DNA of 64,000 bases from Halomarina ordinaria. GTDB lineage: Archaea > Halobacteriota > Halobacteria > Halobacteriales > Haloarculaceae. A program made the translations under genes and the position numbers. The notes under the pieces were generated by a model. That model worked only from the letters and a program-made list of their open reading frames with translations, was not told where the DNA came from and searched no databases. The stretch spans positions 992,001 through 1,056,000 of the forward strand of contig NZ_JARRAH010000001.1 in the NCBI RefSeq assembly GCF_030553305.1, in the 5' to 3' direction. This document shows positions 8,797 through 18,156 of the stretch, one piece after another; positions within the stretch are counted from its first letter, which is position 1, and every line of letters starts with the position of its first letter.

Positions 8797-9798
8797 ATGG
8801 ACTGGTCCCTCGACCGCCGTCTCCAGGCGCGCATGGCCCTCACCCTCGTCGCGCTCGCGGCCCTCACCGTGGCGCTCGGCGCCGGCGTCGCCGTCGGTAT
8901 CGGGTTCCTGTTGACCCTCGGTGCCGGCGTCGTCGACCTCTCGCTCTCGTGGACGACCGCCACCGTCGTCGGCGTCCCGGTCACGCTCGTCGCCGGTGCC
9001 GTCGTCCTCCGGCGGACGCTCGCCGACCCGCCGGCGGAGGCGTTCGACGCCGACGAGGTCGACGCGAGCGAGTACCCCCTCCTCTACGCGACGGTCACGC
9101 GGGTGGCACAGGCCGCGGACCTCCCCGTCCCGGCGATTCACGTCGCCGAGCGCGAGACACCACTGGCGATGACGACCGGTCTGCGGACCGACGGCGCGCA
9201 ACTGGTCGTCTCGACGGGGCTCCTCGACGTCCTCGACACACAGGAGCTGGAGGCCGTCGTCGCCCACGAACTCGCGCACGTGAAGAACCGCGACGCCGCC
9301 GTCATGACGCTCGTCGAACTGCCGCTCTCCAGCGCGCGGACGCTCGGTGCGGCGCTCCGCAGCAGCGCTGGCGTCCACCCGGTCCTCCTCGCCGGCAGCG
9401 CCGCGACGTACGTCGTGTGGGGGACCGGGCGAACGCTCGTCGCCTCGCTGTCGCGGAGCCGCGAACTCGCCGCCGACCGGGGGGCCACGGCGTTGCTCGG
9501 CGACCCCTCGGCGCTCGCGAGCGCGCTCGACGCGCTGGCCGACGACGTCAGCGCGACCCCCGAGACGGACGCGCGGGCGCGCGGCCTCGCGGCGCTGTCG
9601 GTCGTCCCGTCCCCCCGGGGCGACCCCGGCCCCGCGCTCACCTACGAGAAACGCCGGCCCATCCTCTGGAGTCTCCGTCTCCCCGTCAGGCGGTTCCGCC
9701 GGCGGCTGAACGTCCGCGTCCTCCGCCCGCTGCTGGCGACCCACCCGGCGACCGACGAGCGCGTCGAGCGCCTGCGCGAGTTCACCCGCTCGTCGTGA
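8797..9798 (+). CDS. M48-family membrane zinc metalloprotease (HtpX-like)
   Basis: 333 residues. Two N-terminal membrane helices (about 15-38 and 45-70) are followed by the zinc motif HELAH near 157 and the third-ligand motif SRELAADRGA near 219, with another hydrophobic stretch between them. Family role: membrane-protein quality control or stress proteolysis, cutting on the cytoplasmic side. The AT patch CACTTTAG about 27 nt before ATG 8797 supports a leaderless start. It is a single gene, divergent from folP. Confidence 0.9.
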   Translation: MDWSLDRRLQARMALTLVALAALTVALGAGVAVGIGFLLTLGAGVVDLSLSWTTATVVGVPVTLVAGAVVLRRTLADPPAEAFDADEVDASEYPLLYATVTRVAQAADLPVPAIHVAERETPLAMTTGLRTDGAQLVVSTGLLDVLDTQELEAVVAHELAHVKNRDAAVMTLVELPLSSARTLGAALRSSAGVHPVLLAGSAATYVVWGTGRTLVASLSRSRELAADRGATALLGDPSALASALDALADDVSATPETDARARGLAALSVVPSPRGDPGPALTYEKRRPILWSLRLPVRRFRRRLNVRVLRPLLATHPATDERVERLREFTRSS

Positions 9799-9975
9799 GA
9801 GTGAGTCGTTCCAGTTCGTCCGTGAACCCACGACTGGCGGCCACCGAAGAGGGGTCGGGGCACGTTCGCGGGGCGCTATCTCACCGTTTGAGGCTTCTGT
9901 AGGGGGTGAATTCCGTCCGCCGACCCGGTCGCTTCGGACCGTGTGGTTCTGGGTCCGCTCGGTCCCGGTCGCTAC

Positions 9976-11634
9976 CTACATCTCTCGGGGGTCGAACAGC
10001 GCCCCCAGTAGTTTGCCGAGGCCCACCTGGAGGTGCTGGTGGAACGTCGGTGCGGAGATGTCGAACGACGACGCCACCTCCGTCCCGGCGCTCTCGCGCG
10101 GCCACGAGAAGTAGCCCGCCCGGTAGGCACCTTCCACGATGGAGCGCTGGCGGTCGGTGAGGTCCGCGAGGAGGTCCACGCCGGCGTTCGTCCCCGGGAC
10201 GCCGCGGCGGTCGACCTCGCGTTTCGCGAGCAACTCGACGGCAGGGTAGCGAAGCTCCAGCCCCTCGACGAACGCCCTGACGTCCGTTCCGACGGCGACC
10301 TCGGCGACGACGACGAGGCGGCCGTCCTCGGTGGTGGCACCCGACACGTCCGCGCCGAGGGCGACGAGCGAGCGGGCGACCGAGCGCTTCGAGACGGTCG
10401 CCTCGAAGCGGTGCGCCCCGTCGGTCCCGGAGACGTGCGCGATGCGGTCGACCGCGGGCGACGATTCGGCGAACGCGAGGACCGCCCCCGGGTCCGCCCC
10501 CTCGACGGTGACGTACTCGAGGAGCGTTCCGTCGGTCACCGGAACGAAGCCGTCGAGGGCGACGCGCCCGCCGGTGTACGTCGAGAGGTCGGCGAGGAAG
10601 GTGTCCGAGCCATCGAAGGCGAGTTCGAGTTCGACGACGCTGTCGCCGTAGAGGAGCGTTCGCTGCTCGATGGCGCTGCTCGCGTAGCCCATCGTCTCGC
10701 CGAGGGTGGCGAGCGCGGCGCACTCGCGGTCGCTGAAGGCACGCTGACGCGTCGACTCGACCACGAGCGCGCCGTACCGGCAGTCGCGGTACGTGATGGG
10801 GACGACGACGTACGAAACGGGGCCGGACGCGGCGATGGCCCGCTCGACGGGGTCCTCGGGGGGCGACCCCGGGTCGCGTCGGACCCGGGGCGTCCGGGTG
10901 GCGATGGCGTCCCGGATGACCCATCCACCCTCCGCACCCCGGTCCGCGAGCGCGTCGCGGAACGCGTCGTCGACCCCCGCCGCCGTCCGGAGGGCGACGC
11001 CCTCGTCGAGACGGTGCTCGACGGTCCAGACCGACCGGTAGAACGGCGACTCGACGAGTTCGCGACAGACCGTCGCCTCCAGGTCGGCGCGGGAGGAGCG
11101 GTCGAACACCGCGTGGACGAGTTCGTGGACCAGCCCCCCGATGCTGGTGAGCGTCTCCAGTTCGTCGTTCTGCCGTCTGACACGGAGTTCCGCGAGTTTC
11201 TGCTCGGTCACGTTCAGATGCAAGACGAGCGCGAACCGCTCGGCGGCGCGGCTGAACCCGATGGCACGCATCGTGAACCAGCGACGTTCCTCCGGGCTGT
11301 GACACGGGTAGTCGACGGCGAACTCCTCCCGGTCGCCGGAGAGCACCGCCCGGATGCCCGTCGCGGCCGTGCGGGCGGTCCCGTCGTCGCTCGTCGCACA
11401 GACCGAGAGGTAGTTCTCGCCCAGGCAGTCGACCTCCCCGACGAACCCGTTGTCCGTGGCGAACGCACGCCAGGTCTCGTTCGTGTAGACGACGGTGCCG
11501 GTCGCGTCGAGGATGGCTATCTGCGCCGGGAGGACGTCGAACCCCGCGCTCGTGAGCGGACTCGGTGCGTGGACTGTCAGCGCACCGTCGACCCCCGCCG
11601 CCGCGTCGACGCTCGTGTCGTGCGAATCGGTCAT
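9976..11634 (-). CDS. Bacterio-opsin-activator-like regulator (PAS, GAF and HTH_10 domains)
   Basis: 552 residues from ATG 11634. Residues about 30-140 form a PAS domain (ILDATGTVVYTNETWRAF, then WFTMRAIGF). About 150-300 form a GAF domain. The middle matches the bat dimer region, and the last about 60 residues are the HTH_10 domain, beginning LTDRQRSIVEGAYRAGYFSW. Family role: soluble sensor-regulator that may sense redox state or ligands and bind DNA. No cognate target can be assigned. An AT-rich stretch at 11678-11700 is its likely promoter. Confidence 0.88.
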   Translation of the reverse strand: MTDSHDTSVDAAAGVDGALTVHAPSPLTSAGFDVLPAQIAILDATGTVVYTNETWRAFATDNGFVGEVDCLGENYLSVCATSDDGTARTAATGIRAVLSGDREEFAVDYPCHSPEERRWFTMRAIGFSRAAERFALVLHLNVTEQKLAELRVRRQNDELETLTSIGGLVHELVHAVFDRSSRADLEATVCRELVESPFYRSVWTVEHRLDEGVALRTAAGVDDAFRDALADRGAEGGWVIRDAIATRTPRVRRDPGSPPEDPVERAIAASGPVSYVVVPITYRDCRYGALVVESTRQRAFSDRECAALATLGETMGYASSAIEQRTLLYGDSVVELELAFDGSDTFLADLSTYTGGRVALDGFVPVTDGTLLEYVTVEGADPGAVLAFAESSPAVDRIAHVSGTDGAHRFEATVSKRSVARSLVALGADVSGATTEDGRLVVVAEVAVGTDVRAFVEGLELRYPAVELLAKREVDRRGVPGTNAGVDLLADLTDRQRSIVEGAYRAGYFSWPRESAGTEVASSFDISAPTFHQHLQVGLGKLLGALFDPREM

Positions 11635-11757
11635 GGACCACCCGGGGCTGGCATCGTTGTCAGCCGTACATGACACTCACATATAAATATATGTCAAATT
11701 CGAAAGGACGGCGTCGAGAGCACGCCGCTTTTGCCCCAGCGACGGGTACGCTCGGGT

Positions 11758-12282
11758 ATGTCGAAGGTGAGCATCGGGCTTCGCGGGTGGCGGTTCGACG
11801 AGGAGAGCGTCCTCGACGAGGACGGCGACCTGAAGCCGATGGCACGGATTCCGGAGGACGACCGCGAACGCGTCGCGCGCCTCGCGCTGCTGGTGACCAA
11901 GCCGTGCGACGGCTGCTGGCTGGTCCACGGCGACGAGGAGCGCCGGCGGGCCCGTCAGGCGCAGGTCGTCTACGGCGAACCGCTCGGCGAGGTGCTCCTG
12001 TGTGACCGCCACGAGGTGGACTTCCTCTACTGGTTCCGCGAGGAGATGGGTCACGAACTCGCCGGCAGTCGACACATGCAGAACGCCTTCCACCAGTGGT
12101 TCGCCGACGGCGGACGCGCGCCCGATGGGTACGAGGGGACCGAGCACGTCGACACCGACCCGGAGGACGTGAAACAGCCGGGCCCGAACCCCGAACTCGA
12201 CGCGCTGGAGGAGGAACTGGCGGCGATGAGCGAGGAGGAGCGCGAGGCGCTCGGTATCGACCTCTCGGACCTCGACGTATGA
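11758..12282 (+). CDS. Conserved haloarchaeal-type protein with CxxC and Cys-Asp-Arg-His motifs, function unknown
   Basis: 174 residues from ATG 11758; an upstream in-frame start would add nine residues of atypical, basic composition. Residues about 55-60 contain KPCDGCW and about 85-90 LLCDRHE, so a Cys/His metal site is plausible but unproven. The C-terminus is highly acidic and helical (ELDALEEELAAMSEEE). Its TGA overlaps the next ATG by four bases (ATGA), so it is translationally coupled to the TrmJ-like methyltransferase and may work with it. I do not recognise a named family. Confidence 0.8.
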   Translation: MSKVSIGLRGWRFDEESVLDEDGDLKPMARIPEDDRERVARLALLVTKPCDGCWLVHGDEERRRARQAQVVYGEPLGEVLLCDRHEVDFLYWFREEMGHELAGSRHMQNAFHQWFADGGRAPDGYEGTEHVDTDPEDVKQPGPNPELDALEEELAAMSEEEREALGIDLSDLDV

Positions 12283-12992
12283 TTTCGGTCGCGGTCGTCG
12301 ACGCGAAGACGCCGGGCAACGTCGGCACCATCGCCCGCGCGATGAAGAACTTCGGGCTCACCGACCTCTACCTCGTCGACCCGCCGGACCTCGACCCCGA
12401 CGGCGAGGCGTACGGCTTCGCCGGCCAGGCCCGCGAGGACGTCCTCCCGAACGCACGGGAGGTGTCGTTCGACTACCTCGTCGAGCACTTCCACACCGTC
12501 GGCTGTACCGCCGTGACCAACGAGGACGCCCGCCACCACGTCCGCTACCCCTTCCGGACGCCCCGGAACCTCGCCGACTCCCTCGCCGGCGTCGACGCGG
12601 ACACCTGCGTCGTCTTCGGACGCGAGCGCGTCGGCCTCACGAACGAGGAACTCGAGCGCCTCGACGAGGTGTGTTCCATCCCCGCGAGCGCCGAGTACCC
12701 CGTTCTCAACCTCGGACAGGCAGCGACGGTCGTGCTCTACGAACTCCGGACGCTCACCGTCGAGGAGACGCAACTCCCGACAGACATCGACCGCGCGCCG
12801 GAGTCGGACGTCGAGGCACTCCACGAGCAGTTCGCCTCGCTCGTCGACCGGGCGCTCGTCGAGGAGAAGCGCCCGAAGACGCTGCGCCTCTGGCGGCGCC
12901 TCCTCGGGCGCGCCCACCCGACCACCCGCGAGGTGAGCACGCTCCACGGCGTGTTCCGCCGCGCGGAGTCGCTGATGGGTGACCGGGAGTAG
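12279..12992 (+). CDS. trmJ: SPOUT-class RNA 2'-O-methyltransferase, TrmJ-like
   Basis: 237 residues from ATG 12279, which overlaps the preceding stop. SpoU/TrmH motifs are visible: motif 1 as TPGNVGTIARAMKNFG (about 11-26), motif 2 FGRERVGLTNEEL near 110, motif 3 LNLGQAATVVLYEL near 140. The order and spacing resemble TrmJ, which methylates the 2'-OH of nucleotide 32 in tRNA. Assignment to TrmJ rather than another SPOUT methyltransferase is by motif resemblance only. Confidence 0.82.
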   Translation: MISVAVVDAKTPGNVGTIARAMKNFGLTDLYLVDPPDLDPDGEAYGFAGQAREDVLPNAREVSFDYLVEHFHTVGCTAVTNEDARHHVRYPFRTPRNLADSLAGVDADTCVVFGRERVGLTNEELERLDEVCSIPASAEYPVLNLGQAATVVLYELRTLTVEETQLPTDIDRAPESDVEALHEQFASLVDRALVEEKRPKTLRLWRRLLGRAHPTTREVSTLHGVFRRAESLMGDRE

Positions 12993-13027
12993 CGGGCGAG
13001 GAAGCGGCGGGTGGAGACCGACTCGAT

Positions 13028-14926
13028 TCAGGCGCGTTTCTGTATCTCCTCGCGGAGGACGGTGCTCACGACCTCGCCGTCGGCCTTCCCGCGCAGGGCG
13101 CCCATCGCCTCGCCCATGAGCGCGGAGAAGGCGCCCATCCCCTGTTCGTCGACCTGCTCCTCGTTCCGTTCGACAACCTCGGCGACCGTCTCGCGGACCG
13201 CCGACTCGTCGACGCCGGCGAGGCCGGCCTCCTCGGCGGCCGCTTCCGCACCGAGTTCGGGGCGCTCCGCCAGCGTCCGGAGGACGTCGCCGACGCCCTC
13301 CTTCGCGAGGTCGCCCGAATCGACGAGCGCGAGGACGCCGAGGAAGTGCTCGCGCCGGAGGCGGTCGACGGGCACGTCGTCGCGGCGCAGTTCCGTGACG
13401 GTGGACTCGACGGTGCCCGCCGCGAGCGTCGCGTCGATGCCGTCCGCGACGGCGGCCTCGAAGACGGGCATCCGTCGTCCGAAGGCGACCTGCTCCGCGA
13501 GGCCGGGGTCGAGGCCGTACTCCTCGGCGTAGCGGTCGACCTTCTCGGTGAGCAGTTCCGGCGTCTCGACCGCCGTCGGGTCGAGCGAGACGGGCGGGAC
13601 GTCCGTCTCCGGGTACATCCGGGCCGCGCCGGGGAGCGGCCGGAGGTACCGCGAGGTGCCGTCGGGGTTCGCGTCGCGCGTCTCCTCGGGGACGCCCTCG
13701 ACGGCGTCGCGCGCGCGCACCGCGACGGCGTCGATGGCCTGCTCGGCGACCGTGCGGGAGGCGGCGACCAGCGCGACGGCGTCGTCCTCGCCCGCTCGCG
13801 GCTGACCGCCGCTCGCGTCGGCTTCACCCTCGCCGACGGCCTCGCGGAGCGCCGCCACCTCCTCGTCGGTGACGCCGTAGGCGGGCAGTTCGTCGGTGTG
13901 GAAGATGCCCCCCGCACCGGAGCGCGTGGCGTGGTCGGAGAACTCCGTCCCGAGGCGGCGGTCGGGCTGAATCTCCCGGCCGACCAGCCCGTCGAAGCCG
14001 TAGAGGGGGAGGGCGACGACGGCGTCCGCGCCCGCGATGACGCCGCTGTCGGTGTCCGCGAACACGTCGGTAACGTCGACGGGCGCGCCGACGCTCGCTT
14101 CGCGCTCCCGGAGGGTTTCGGCGATGTCGACGAGTTCCACCTGCCGGCCCACCTCCTCGCGGACGATGTCGTCGATGTCGTCGAGGCTCTGGACGCCCTT
14201 CAGTTCCACGCGCGCGCCCTCCGCGATGGAGATGTTGACGTCCTGGCGGATGGTACCCAGTCCGCGCTTGACGTGGCCGGTCGAGCGCAGGAGCATCCCG
14301 ATTCGTGCGGCGGCGGCGCGGGCCTGCTCGGGCGAGCGGATGTCGGGTTTCGTGCCGATCTCGACCAGCGGGATGCCGAGGCGGTCGAGGCCGTAGACGA
14401 CGCCCGCGTCGGTCTCCTCGACGCGCCCGGCGCTCTCCTCTTCGAGCAGCAGGTCGGCGATGCCGACCGGCCCCGCCTCCGTCGCTATCTCGCCGTCGGT
14501 GGCGACGAGCGTCGAGCGCTGGAAGCCGGAGGTGTTCGAGCCGTCGACCACTATCTTGCGCATGACGTGGCCGGTGTCGACCGGCGTCGCGTCGAGCAAC
14601 TGCGCGATTTCGAGCGTCACGTCGAGCGCCTCGTCGTCGATGCGGTGGGGGGGTTCGTCGTCCTCCTCGACGAGGCAGGTGGTGTCGAACGCGAGGTACT
14701 CGAACTCGCGCTCGACGCGACTCTCCTCCAGGGCGGCGTCGTCTATCTCCCCGAGTTCGCTGCGCGTGGGGTGGAGGTAGCGGGAGACGGTGCGGACGGC
14801 CTCTTCGGGTTCGCGGCGCTCCGTGGGACAGTGACAGAAGAGCTTCGTTTCGGTGTCGAGTTGCTGGTGTATCTCCAGCCCCGCCACGAGGCCGAGGTCC
14901 TCGTAGTCGTAGTCGGCGTCGCTCAT
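13028..14926 (-). CDS. gatE: Glutamyl-tRNA(Gln) amidotransferase subunit E
   Basis: 632 residues, the usual length of archaeal GatE. The signature GLEIHQQLDTETKLFC lies at 16-31, with SNTSGFQRSTLVATDG near 110 and a C-terminal YqeY/GatB tail. It contains the AspRS-like insertion typical of GatE (about 260-400). With GatD it converts Glu-tRNA(Gln) to Gln-tRNA(Gln); gatD is not in this window. An acidic/Gly-rich loop near 375 (EGEADASGG) looks like halophile expansion. Confidence 0.96.
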   Translation of the reverse strand: MSDADYDYEDLGLVAGLEIHQQLDTETKLFCHCPTERREPEEAVRTVSRYLHPTRSELGEIDDAALEESRVEREFEYLAFDTTCLVEEDDEPPHRIDDEALDVTLEIAQLLDATPVDTGHVMRKIVVDGSNTSGFQRSTLVATDGEIATEAGPVGIADLLLEEESAGRVEETDAGVVYGLDRLGIPLVEIGTKPDIRSPEQARAAAARIGMLLRSTGHVKRGLGTIRQDVNISIAEGARVELKGVQSLDDIDDIVREEVGRQVELVDIAETLREREASVGAPVDVTDVFADTDSGVIAGADAVVALPLYGFDGLVGREIQPDRRLGTEFSDHATRSGAGGIFHTDELPAYGVTDEEVAALREAVGEGEADASGGQPRAGEDDAVALVAASRTVAEQAIDAVAVRARDAVEGVPEETRDANPDGTSRYLRPLPGAARMYPETDVPPVSLDPTAVETPELLTEKVDRYAEEYGLDPGLAEQVAFGRRMPVFEAAVADGIDATLAAGTVESTVTELRRDDVPVDRLRREHFLGVLALVDSGDLAKEGVGDVLRTLAERPELGAEAAAEEAGLAGVDESAVRETVAEVVERNEEQVDEQGMGAFSALMGEAMGALRGKADGEVVSTVLREEIQKRA

Positions 14927-14979
14927 TGGGCGTGGATGGGAGGGCGAGCGATAAAAATCCGGCCGATGTGCGGAGCGGT

Positions 14980-16389
14980 TCAGTCCTGCCCGAGGATGCC
15001 GCGCTCGGTCATGGCGCGGGGGTCGAGGATTTCGTCGGCCTCCGCCTCGCTGACGTAGCCCTTCTCGATGGCGACCTGACGGACGGTCTTGTCCTCCTTG
15101 AGCGCGGTCTTGCCCACCTCGGCGGCCTTGTCGTAGCCGATGTGGGGGTTGAGCGCGGTGGCGAGCGCCATCGAGCGCTCGACCTGCGTCTCGCAGTGCT
15201 CCCGGTCGGCCTCCAGTTTGGCGACGAAGCGCTCGCCGAAGACCTCGCTCGCGTTGGTCAGCAGGTGGGCCGATTCGAGGAAGTTGTGCGCGACGACGGG
15301 CTTGTAGAGGTTGAGGTCTATCTGCCCCTCCGCGGCGCCCGCGGCGACCGTGGCGTCGTTGCCGACGACCTGCTTGTGGACCTGGTTGACCGCCTCGGCG
15401 ACGACCGGGTTGATCTTCCCGGGCATGATGGACGAGCCGGGCTGGTTCTCCGGCTGGTCGATTTCGCCGAGGCCGTTACGGGGGCCGGAGGCGAGCAGGC
15501 GGAGGTCGTTGGCGATCTTGTTCAGCGACCCGGCGACGGTCCGGAGCGCGCCGTGACCCTCCGCCATCGCGTCGTGGGCGGCCTGCGCCTCGAAGTGGTC
15601 GTCGGCCTCGCGGAACGGGAGGTCCGTCTCGGCGGCGATGTACTCGGCGGCCACCTCGGGGAACGCGGGGTCGGTGTTCAGCCCCGTGCCGACGGCGGTG
15701 CCGCCGAGGGCGAGTTCGGCGAGGTGGTCGGTCGTCGTCTGCACGCGCTCGATGCCCTTCTCGACCTGCGCGCGGTAGCCGCCGAACTCCTGGCCCAGGC
15801 GGACGGGCGTGGCGTCCTGCAGGTGTGTGCGACCGGTCTTGACGATGTCGTCGAACTCCTCCTCCTTGGCGGCGAGGTCGTCGCGGAGCGCCCCGAGCGC
15901 GGGGACGAGGTCCTTCTCGACGGCTTCGAGCGCGCTCACGTGCATCGCCGTCGGGACGACGTCGTTCGACGACTGGCCGAAGTTGACGTGGTCGTTCGGG
16001 TGGACCGCCCGCGAGCCGACGTCCTCGCCCATCATCTCGGCCGCCCGGTTGGCGATGACCTCGTTGGCGTTCATGTTCGAGGACGTGCCCGACCCCGTCT
16101 GGAAGACGTCGACGGGGAACTGGTCGTCGTGGTCGCCCGCGATGACCTCGTCCGCGGCGGCGACGACGGCCTGACCGATTTCCTCGTCGAGGTGGCCGAG
16201 TTCGACGTTCGCCTGCGCGGCGGCCTTCTTCACGATACCGAGCGCGCGGACGAACCGGCGGCTGAACCTGATACCCGAGATGGGGAAGTTCTCGACGGCC
16301 CGCTGGGTCTGGGCGCCCCAGTAGGCGTCGGCCGGTACCTGCATCTCCCCGAGACTGTCGCGCTCCGTCCGATACTCGTTGTCGCTCAT
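14980..16389 (-). CDS. fumC: Class II fumarate hydratase
   Basis: 469 residues. The superfamily signature GSSIMPGKINP lies near 317, and TGRTHLQDATPVRLGQEF near 183 carries the conserved Thr-His. It catalyses the reversible fumarate to malate step of the citric acid cycle in the cytoplasm. The TATA-like GTTTTACC on the minus strand near 16412-16419 sits about 25 nt before the ATG. The 127-bp divergent gap to the MoaD-like gene also holds a TrmB-like site. Confidence 0.96.
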   Translation of the reverse strand: MSDNEYRTERDSLGEMQVPADAYWGAQTQRAVENFPISGIRFSRRFVRALGIVKKAAAQANVELGHLDEEIGQAVVAAADEVIAGDHDDQFPVDVFQTGSGTSSNMNANEVIANRAAEMMGEDVGSRAVHPNDHVNFGQSSNDVVPTAMHVSALEAVEKDLVPALGALRDDLAAKEEEFDDIVKTGRTHLQDATPVRLGQEFGGYRAQVEKGIERVQTTTDHLAELALGGTAVGTGLNTDPAFPEVAAEYIAAETDLPFREADDHFEAQAAHDAMAEGHGALRTVAGSLNKIANDLRLLASGPRNGLGEIDQPENQPGSSIMPGKINPVVAEAVNQVHKQVVGNDATVAAGAAEGQIDLNLYKPVVAHNFLESAHLLTNASEVFGERFVAKLEADREHCETQVERSMALATALNPHIGYDKAAEVGKTALKEDKTVRQVAIEKGYVSEAEADEILDPRAMTERGILGQD

Positions 16390-16466
16390 CGCGTGAGGCG
16401 TCTCGCGGAGGCGGGGTAAAACCCACCGAAACCCGCCGAACCACGGCGCGGACGGGGCGAGCGATA

Positions 16467-16485
16467 TTATTTCGAGAGTGAGTAA
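16467..16485 (+). promoter_or_regulatory. Imperfect TrmB-like site in fumC/MoaD-like divergent region
   Basis: The left arm TTATT, a 9-base spacer and the right arm AGTAA leave TATT-N8-GAGTA inside. One base and one spacer length differ from the TACT-N7-GAGTA form seen at 20685 and 22357. It lies just upstream of the TATA-like CTTTTTAC at 16488-16495 of the plus-strand gene, a place where an activator could act. Confidence 0.3.
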
Positions 16486-16516
16486 ACCTTTTTACCCCGC
16501 GTGCCAAGGAGTACCC

Positions 16517-16840
16517 ATGAGCACCGGACTGCGAACGACGAGCGGGGAGAGAGAAGCGGTCGCCGACGTGGGGGTCGGCGTCGAGTTCGCGGGGTGGCTG
16601 GTCGCGCGGACGGGCGTCCAGCGCTCGCGGATGGCGCTCGGACCGAACCCGACCGTCGTCGACCTCGTCGAGGAACTGACCGACCGACACGGCGTGCAGG
16701 TCCGACCCGCGCTCCTCGAGGGCGACCGCCTCCGGGGCGACACCGTCGCACTCCGACAGGACGACGGCCGCTGGGAGCGAGTGTTCGGCGACACCCGCCT
16801 CTCGAACGGCGACCGCGTCCGCTTCGAGTTCCGCGAGTAA
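16517..16840 (+). CDS. MoaD/ThiS-like beta-grasp protein lacking the C-terminal diglycine
   Basis: 107 residues from ATG 16517, with CTTTTTAC about 25 nt upstream. From about residue 17 the pattern follows MoaD/SAMP proteins: VGVEFAGWLVARTG, TVVDLVEELTDRHG, then VALRQDDGRW and a final LSNGDRVRFEF strand. MoaD, ThiS and SAMPs end in Gly-Gly for adenylation and thiolation or conjugation; this one stops at Phe-Arg-Glu. It therefore probably cannot act as a sulfur carrier or protein modifier. Family placement is by eye and moderately certain. Confidence 0.6.
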   Translation: MSTGLRTTSGEREAVADVGVGVEFAGWLVARTGVQRSRMALGPNPTVVDLVEELTDRHGVQVRPALLEGDRLRGDTVALRQDDGRWERVFGDTRLSNGDRVRFEFRE

Positions 16841-16844
16841 CGAC

Positions 16845-16862
16845 TACTCTCTCTCTCTCTCC
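16845..16862. repeat. CT dinucleotide run between convergent genes
   Basis: About eight consecutive CT units, followed by C- and T-rich sequence, fill the gap between the convergent MoaD-like and HAD genes. On the plus strand the pyrimidine tract directly after the stop codon could assist transcript release. Confidence 0.6.
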
Positions 16863-16932
16863 CCTTCCTTTCCGCTCGTTCGATGCTCCCTCCCCCGAGC
16901 GTGTCGTGTCGGTCACCCTCGGCCGACACGCC

Positions 16933-18156
16933 TCACGAGAGGTTCGCCAGTCGGTCGAGCACGTACGTCATCCGGAGCATCGAGGCGGCGTCGTTGCGGT
17001 CGAAGACGAGTTCGTCGGTCGAGAGCACGTGTTCGAGGACCACCTCGGAGGCGTGTTCGGGGGCGGCGGCGATGCCGGCGTCGGCCTCCTCGACCCACTC
17101 CATGACGCGCAGGTCGCTCTTCGAGTCGCCCATCACGAGGGCGAACGGGTCGTCGATGCCGAGGACCTCGAAGGCGGCGCGCACGCCGGCCACCTTGTCG
17201 AGTTCGAGGCTCCCCAGTTCCGCGGCGTCGCCCTCGTAGTACCCGACGTCGAGACGTTCGAAGGTGTCGACGACGGCGGGTGAGAGGTCGCCGGCGTCGA
17301 CCTCGGGGACGCCGCCGCGGCGTTCGAGCACCGCGCGAATCTCGGGGTCGGCGTCGGCGTAGAACGCCCGCGCCTGCCCGGACGTGGCGTCCTCGACGGC
17401 CTCGCCGAGCAGGTCGAGCAGGTGACAGAGCGCGTGGTCGATGACGTCGACGGCCGGCGCGCTCCCGGTCTGGTAGTTCGGTTTGAGCGTGACGTTGAAC
17501 TCGTTGCCCTGCAGGTGACAGCCCCGCCGGATGTCCTCGGGGGCGTCGGAGACGACCCGCGAGCGGACCTCGTCGAAGACCGCGCGCACGTCGTCGTCGA
17601 GGTCCTCGTACAGCAGGCGTTTGGTGTCCGCGCCGTGACCGGGCGTGAACGCGCCGTTACCGGCCTCGTAGACGATGCTCAGCGTCCCCGAGTGGACGAG
17701 TTCGTTGCCCAGCCCCTGAGTGATGAACCCCTTGACGTTCTCCAGGGTCTGGCCGGTACAGATGACGACCGGCATGCCGTCCTCGTGGAGTTCGGTCATG
17801 AGGTGGAGCGTCTCGCGGGGGATCTCGTTGTCCGTCTGGCCGGCCGAGCGGAGCGTCTCGTCCACGTCGAGGACGAGGACGTTGACGGCCCGGTCGTACT
17901 TGCCGTGGAGGTCGAGGGCGGTGAACGCCTCGTCGCGGGTGGCGTGGGCGGCGATGGCGGCGAACGTCTCGCCGGCGGGGAAGGCGCCCCGAATCTCGTC
18001 CTTGCGCGCCTCCAGTTCGTCGCTGGCGCGACGCCAGTGTTCGAGCGCGACGCGCGACCCCACCGCGGGGAAGACGTCGACGAAGCGCTGGTACTCGAAC
18101 AGCGTCGCGGCGTCGAACTCGTCGTACAGGTCGTAGAGGCGGTCGTAGTTGTTCAT
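16933..18156 (-). CDS. HAD-superfamily hydrolase
   Basis: 407 residues. HAD motif I is LVLDVDETLRSAG (near 92-104; nucleophile and acid Asp), motif II is VVICTGQT near 130, and motif IV is VMGDSKSDLRVMEW near 355. The large insert between motifs II and IV suggests a type-II cap, as in sugar-phosphate phosphatases. The ATG overlaps the stop of the TrmB-type regulator (ATGA), so the two are co-translated; a role in sugar-phosphate metabolism is inferred. Substrate unknown. About 90 helical residues precede the HAD core. Confidence 0.82.
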   Translation of the reverse strand: MNNYDRLYDLYDEFDAATLFEYQRFVDVFPAVGSRVALEHWRRASDELEARKDEIRGAFPAGETFAAIAAHATRDEAFTALDLHGKYDRAVNVLVLDVDETLRSAGQTDNEIPRETLHLMTELHEDGMPVVICTGQTLENVKGFITQGLGNELVHSGTLSIVYEAGNGAFTPGHGADTKRLLYEDLDDDVRAVFDEVRSRVVSDAPEDIRRGCHLQGNEFNVTLKPNYQTGSAPAVDVIDHALCHLLDLLGEAVEDATSGQARAFYADADPEIRAVLERRGGVPEVDAGDLSPAVVDTFERLDVGYYEGDAAELGSLELDKVAGVRAAFEVLGIDDPFALVMGDSKSDLRVMEWVEEADAGIAAAPEHASEVVLEHVLSTDELVFDRNDAASMLRMTYVLDRLANLS

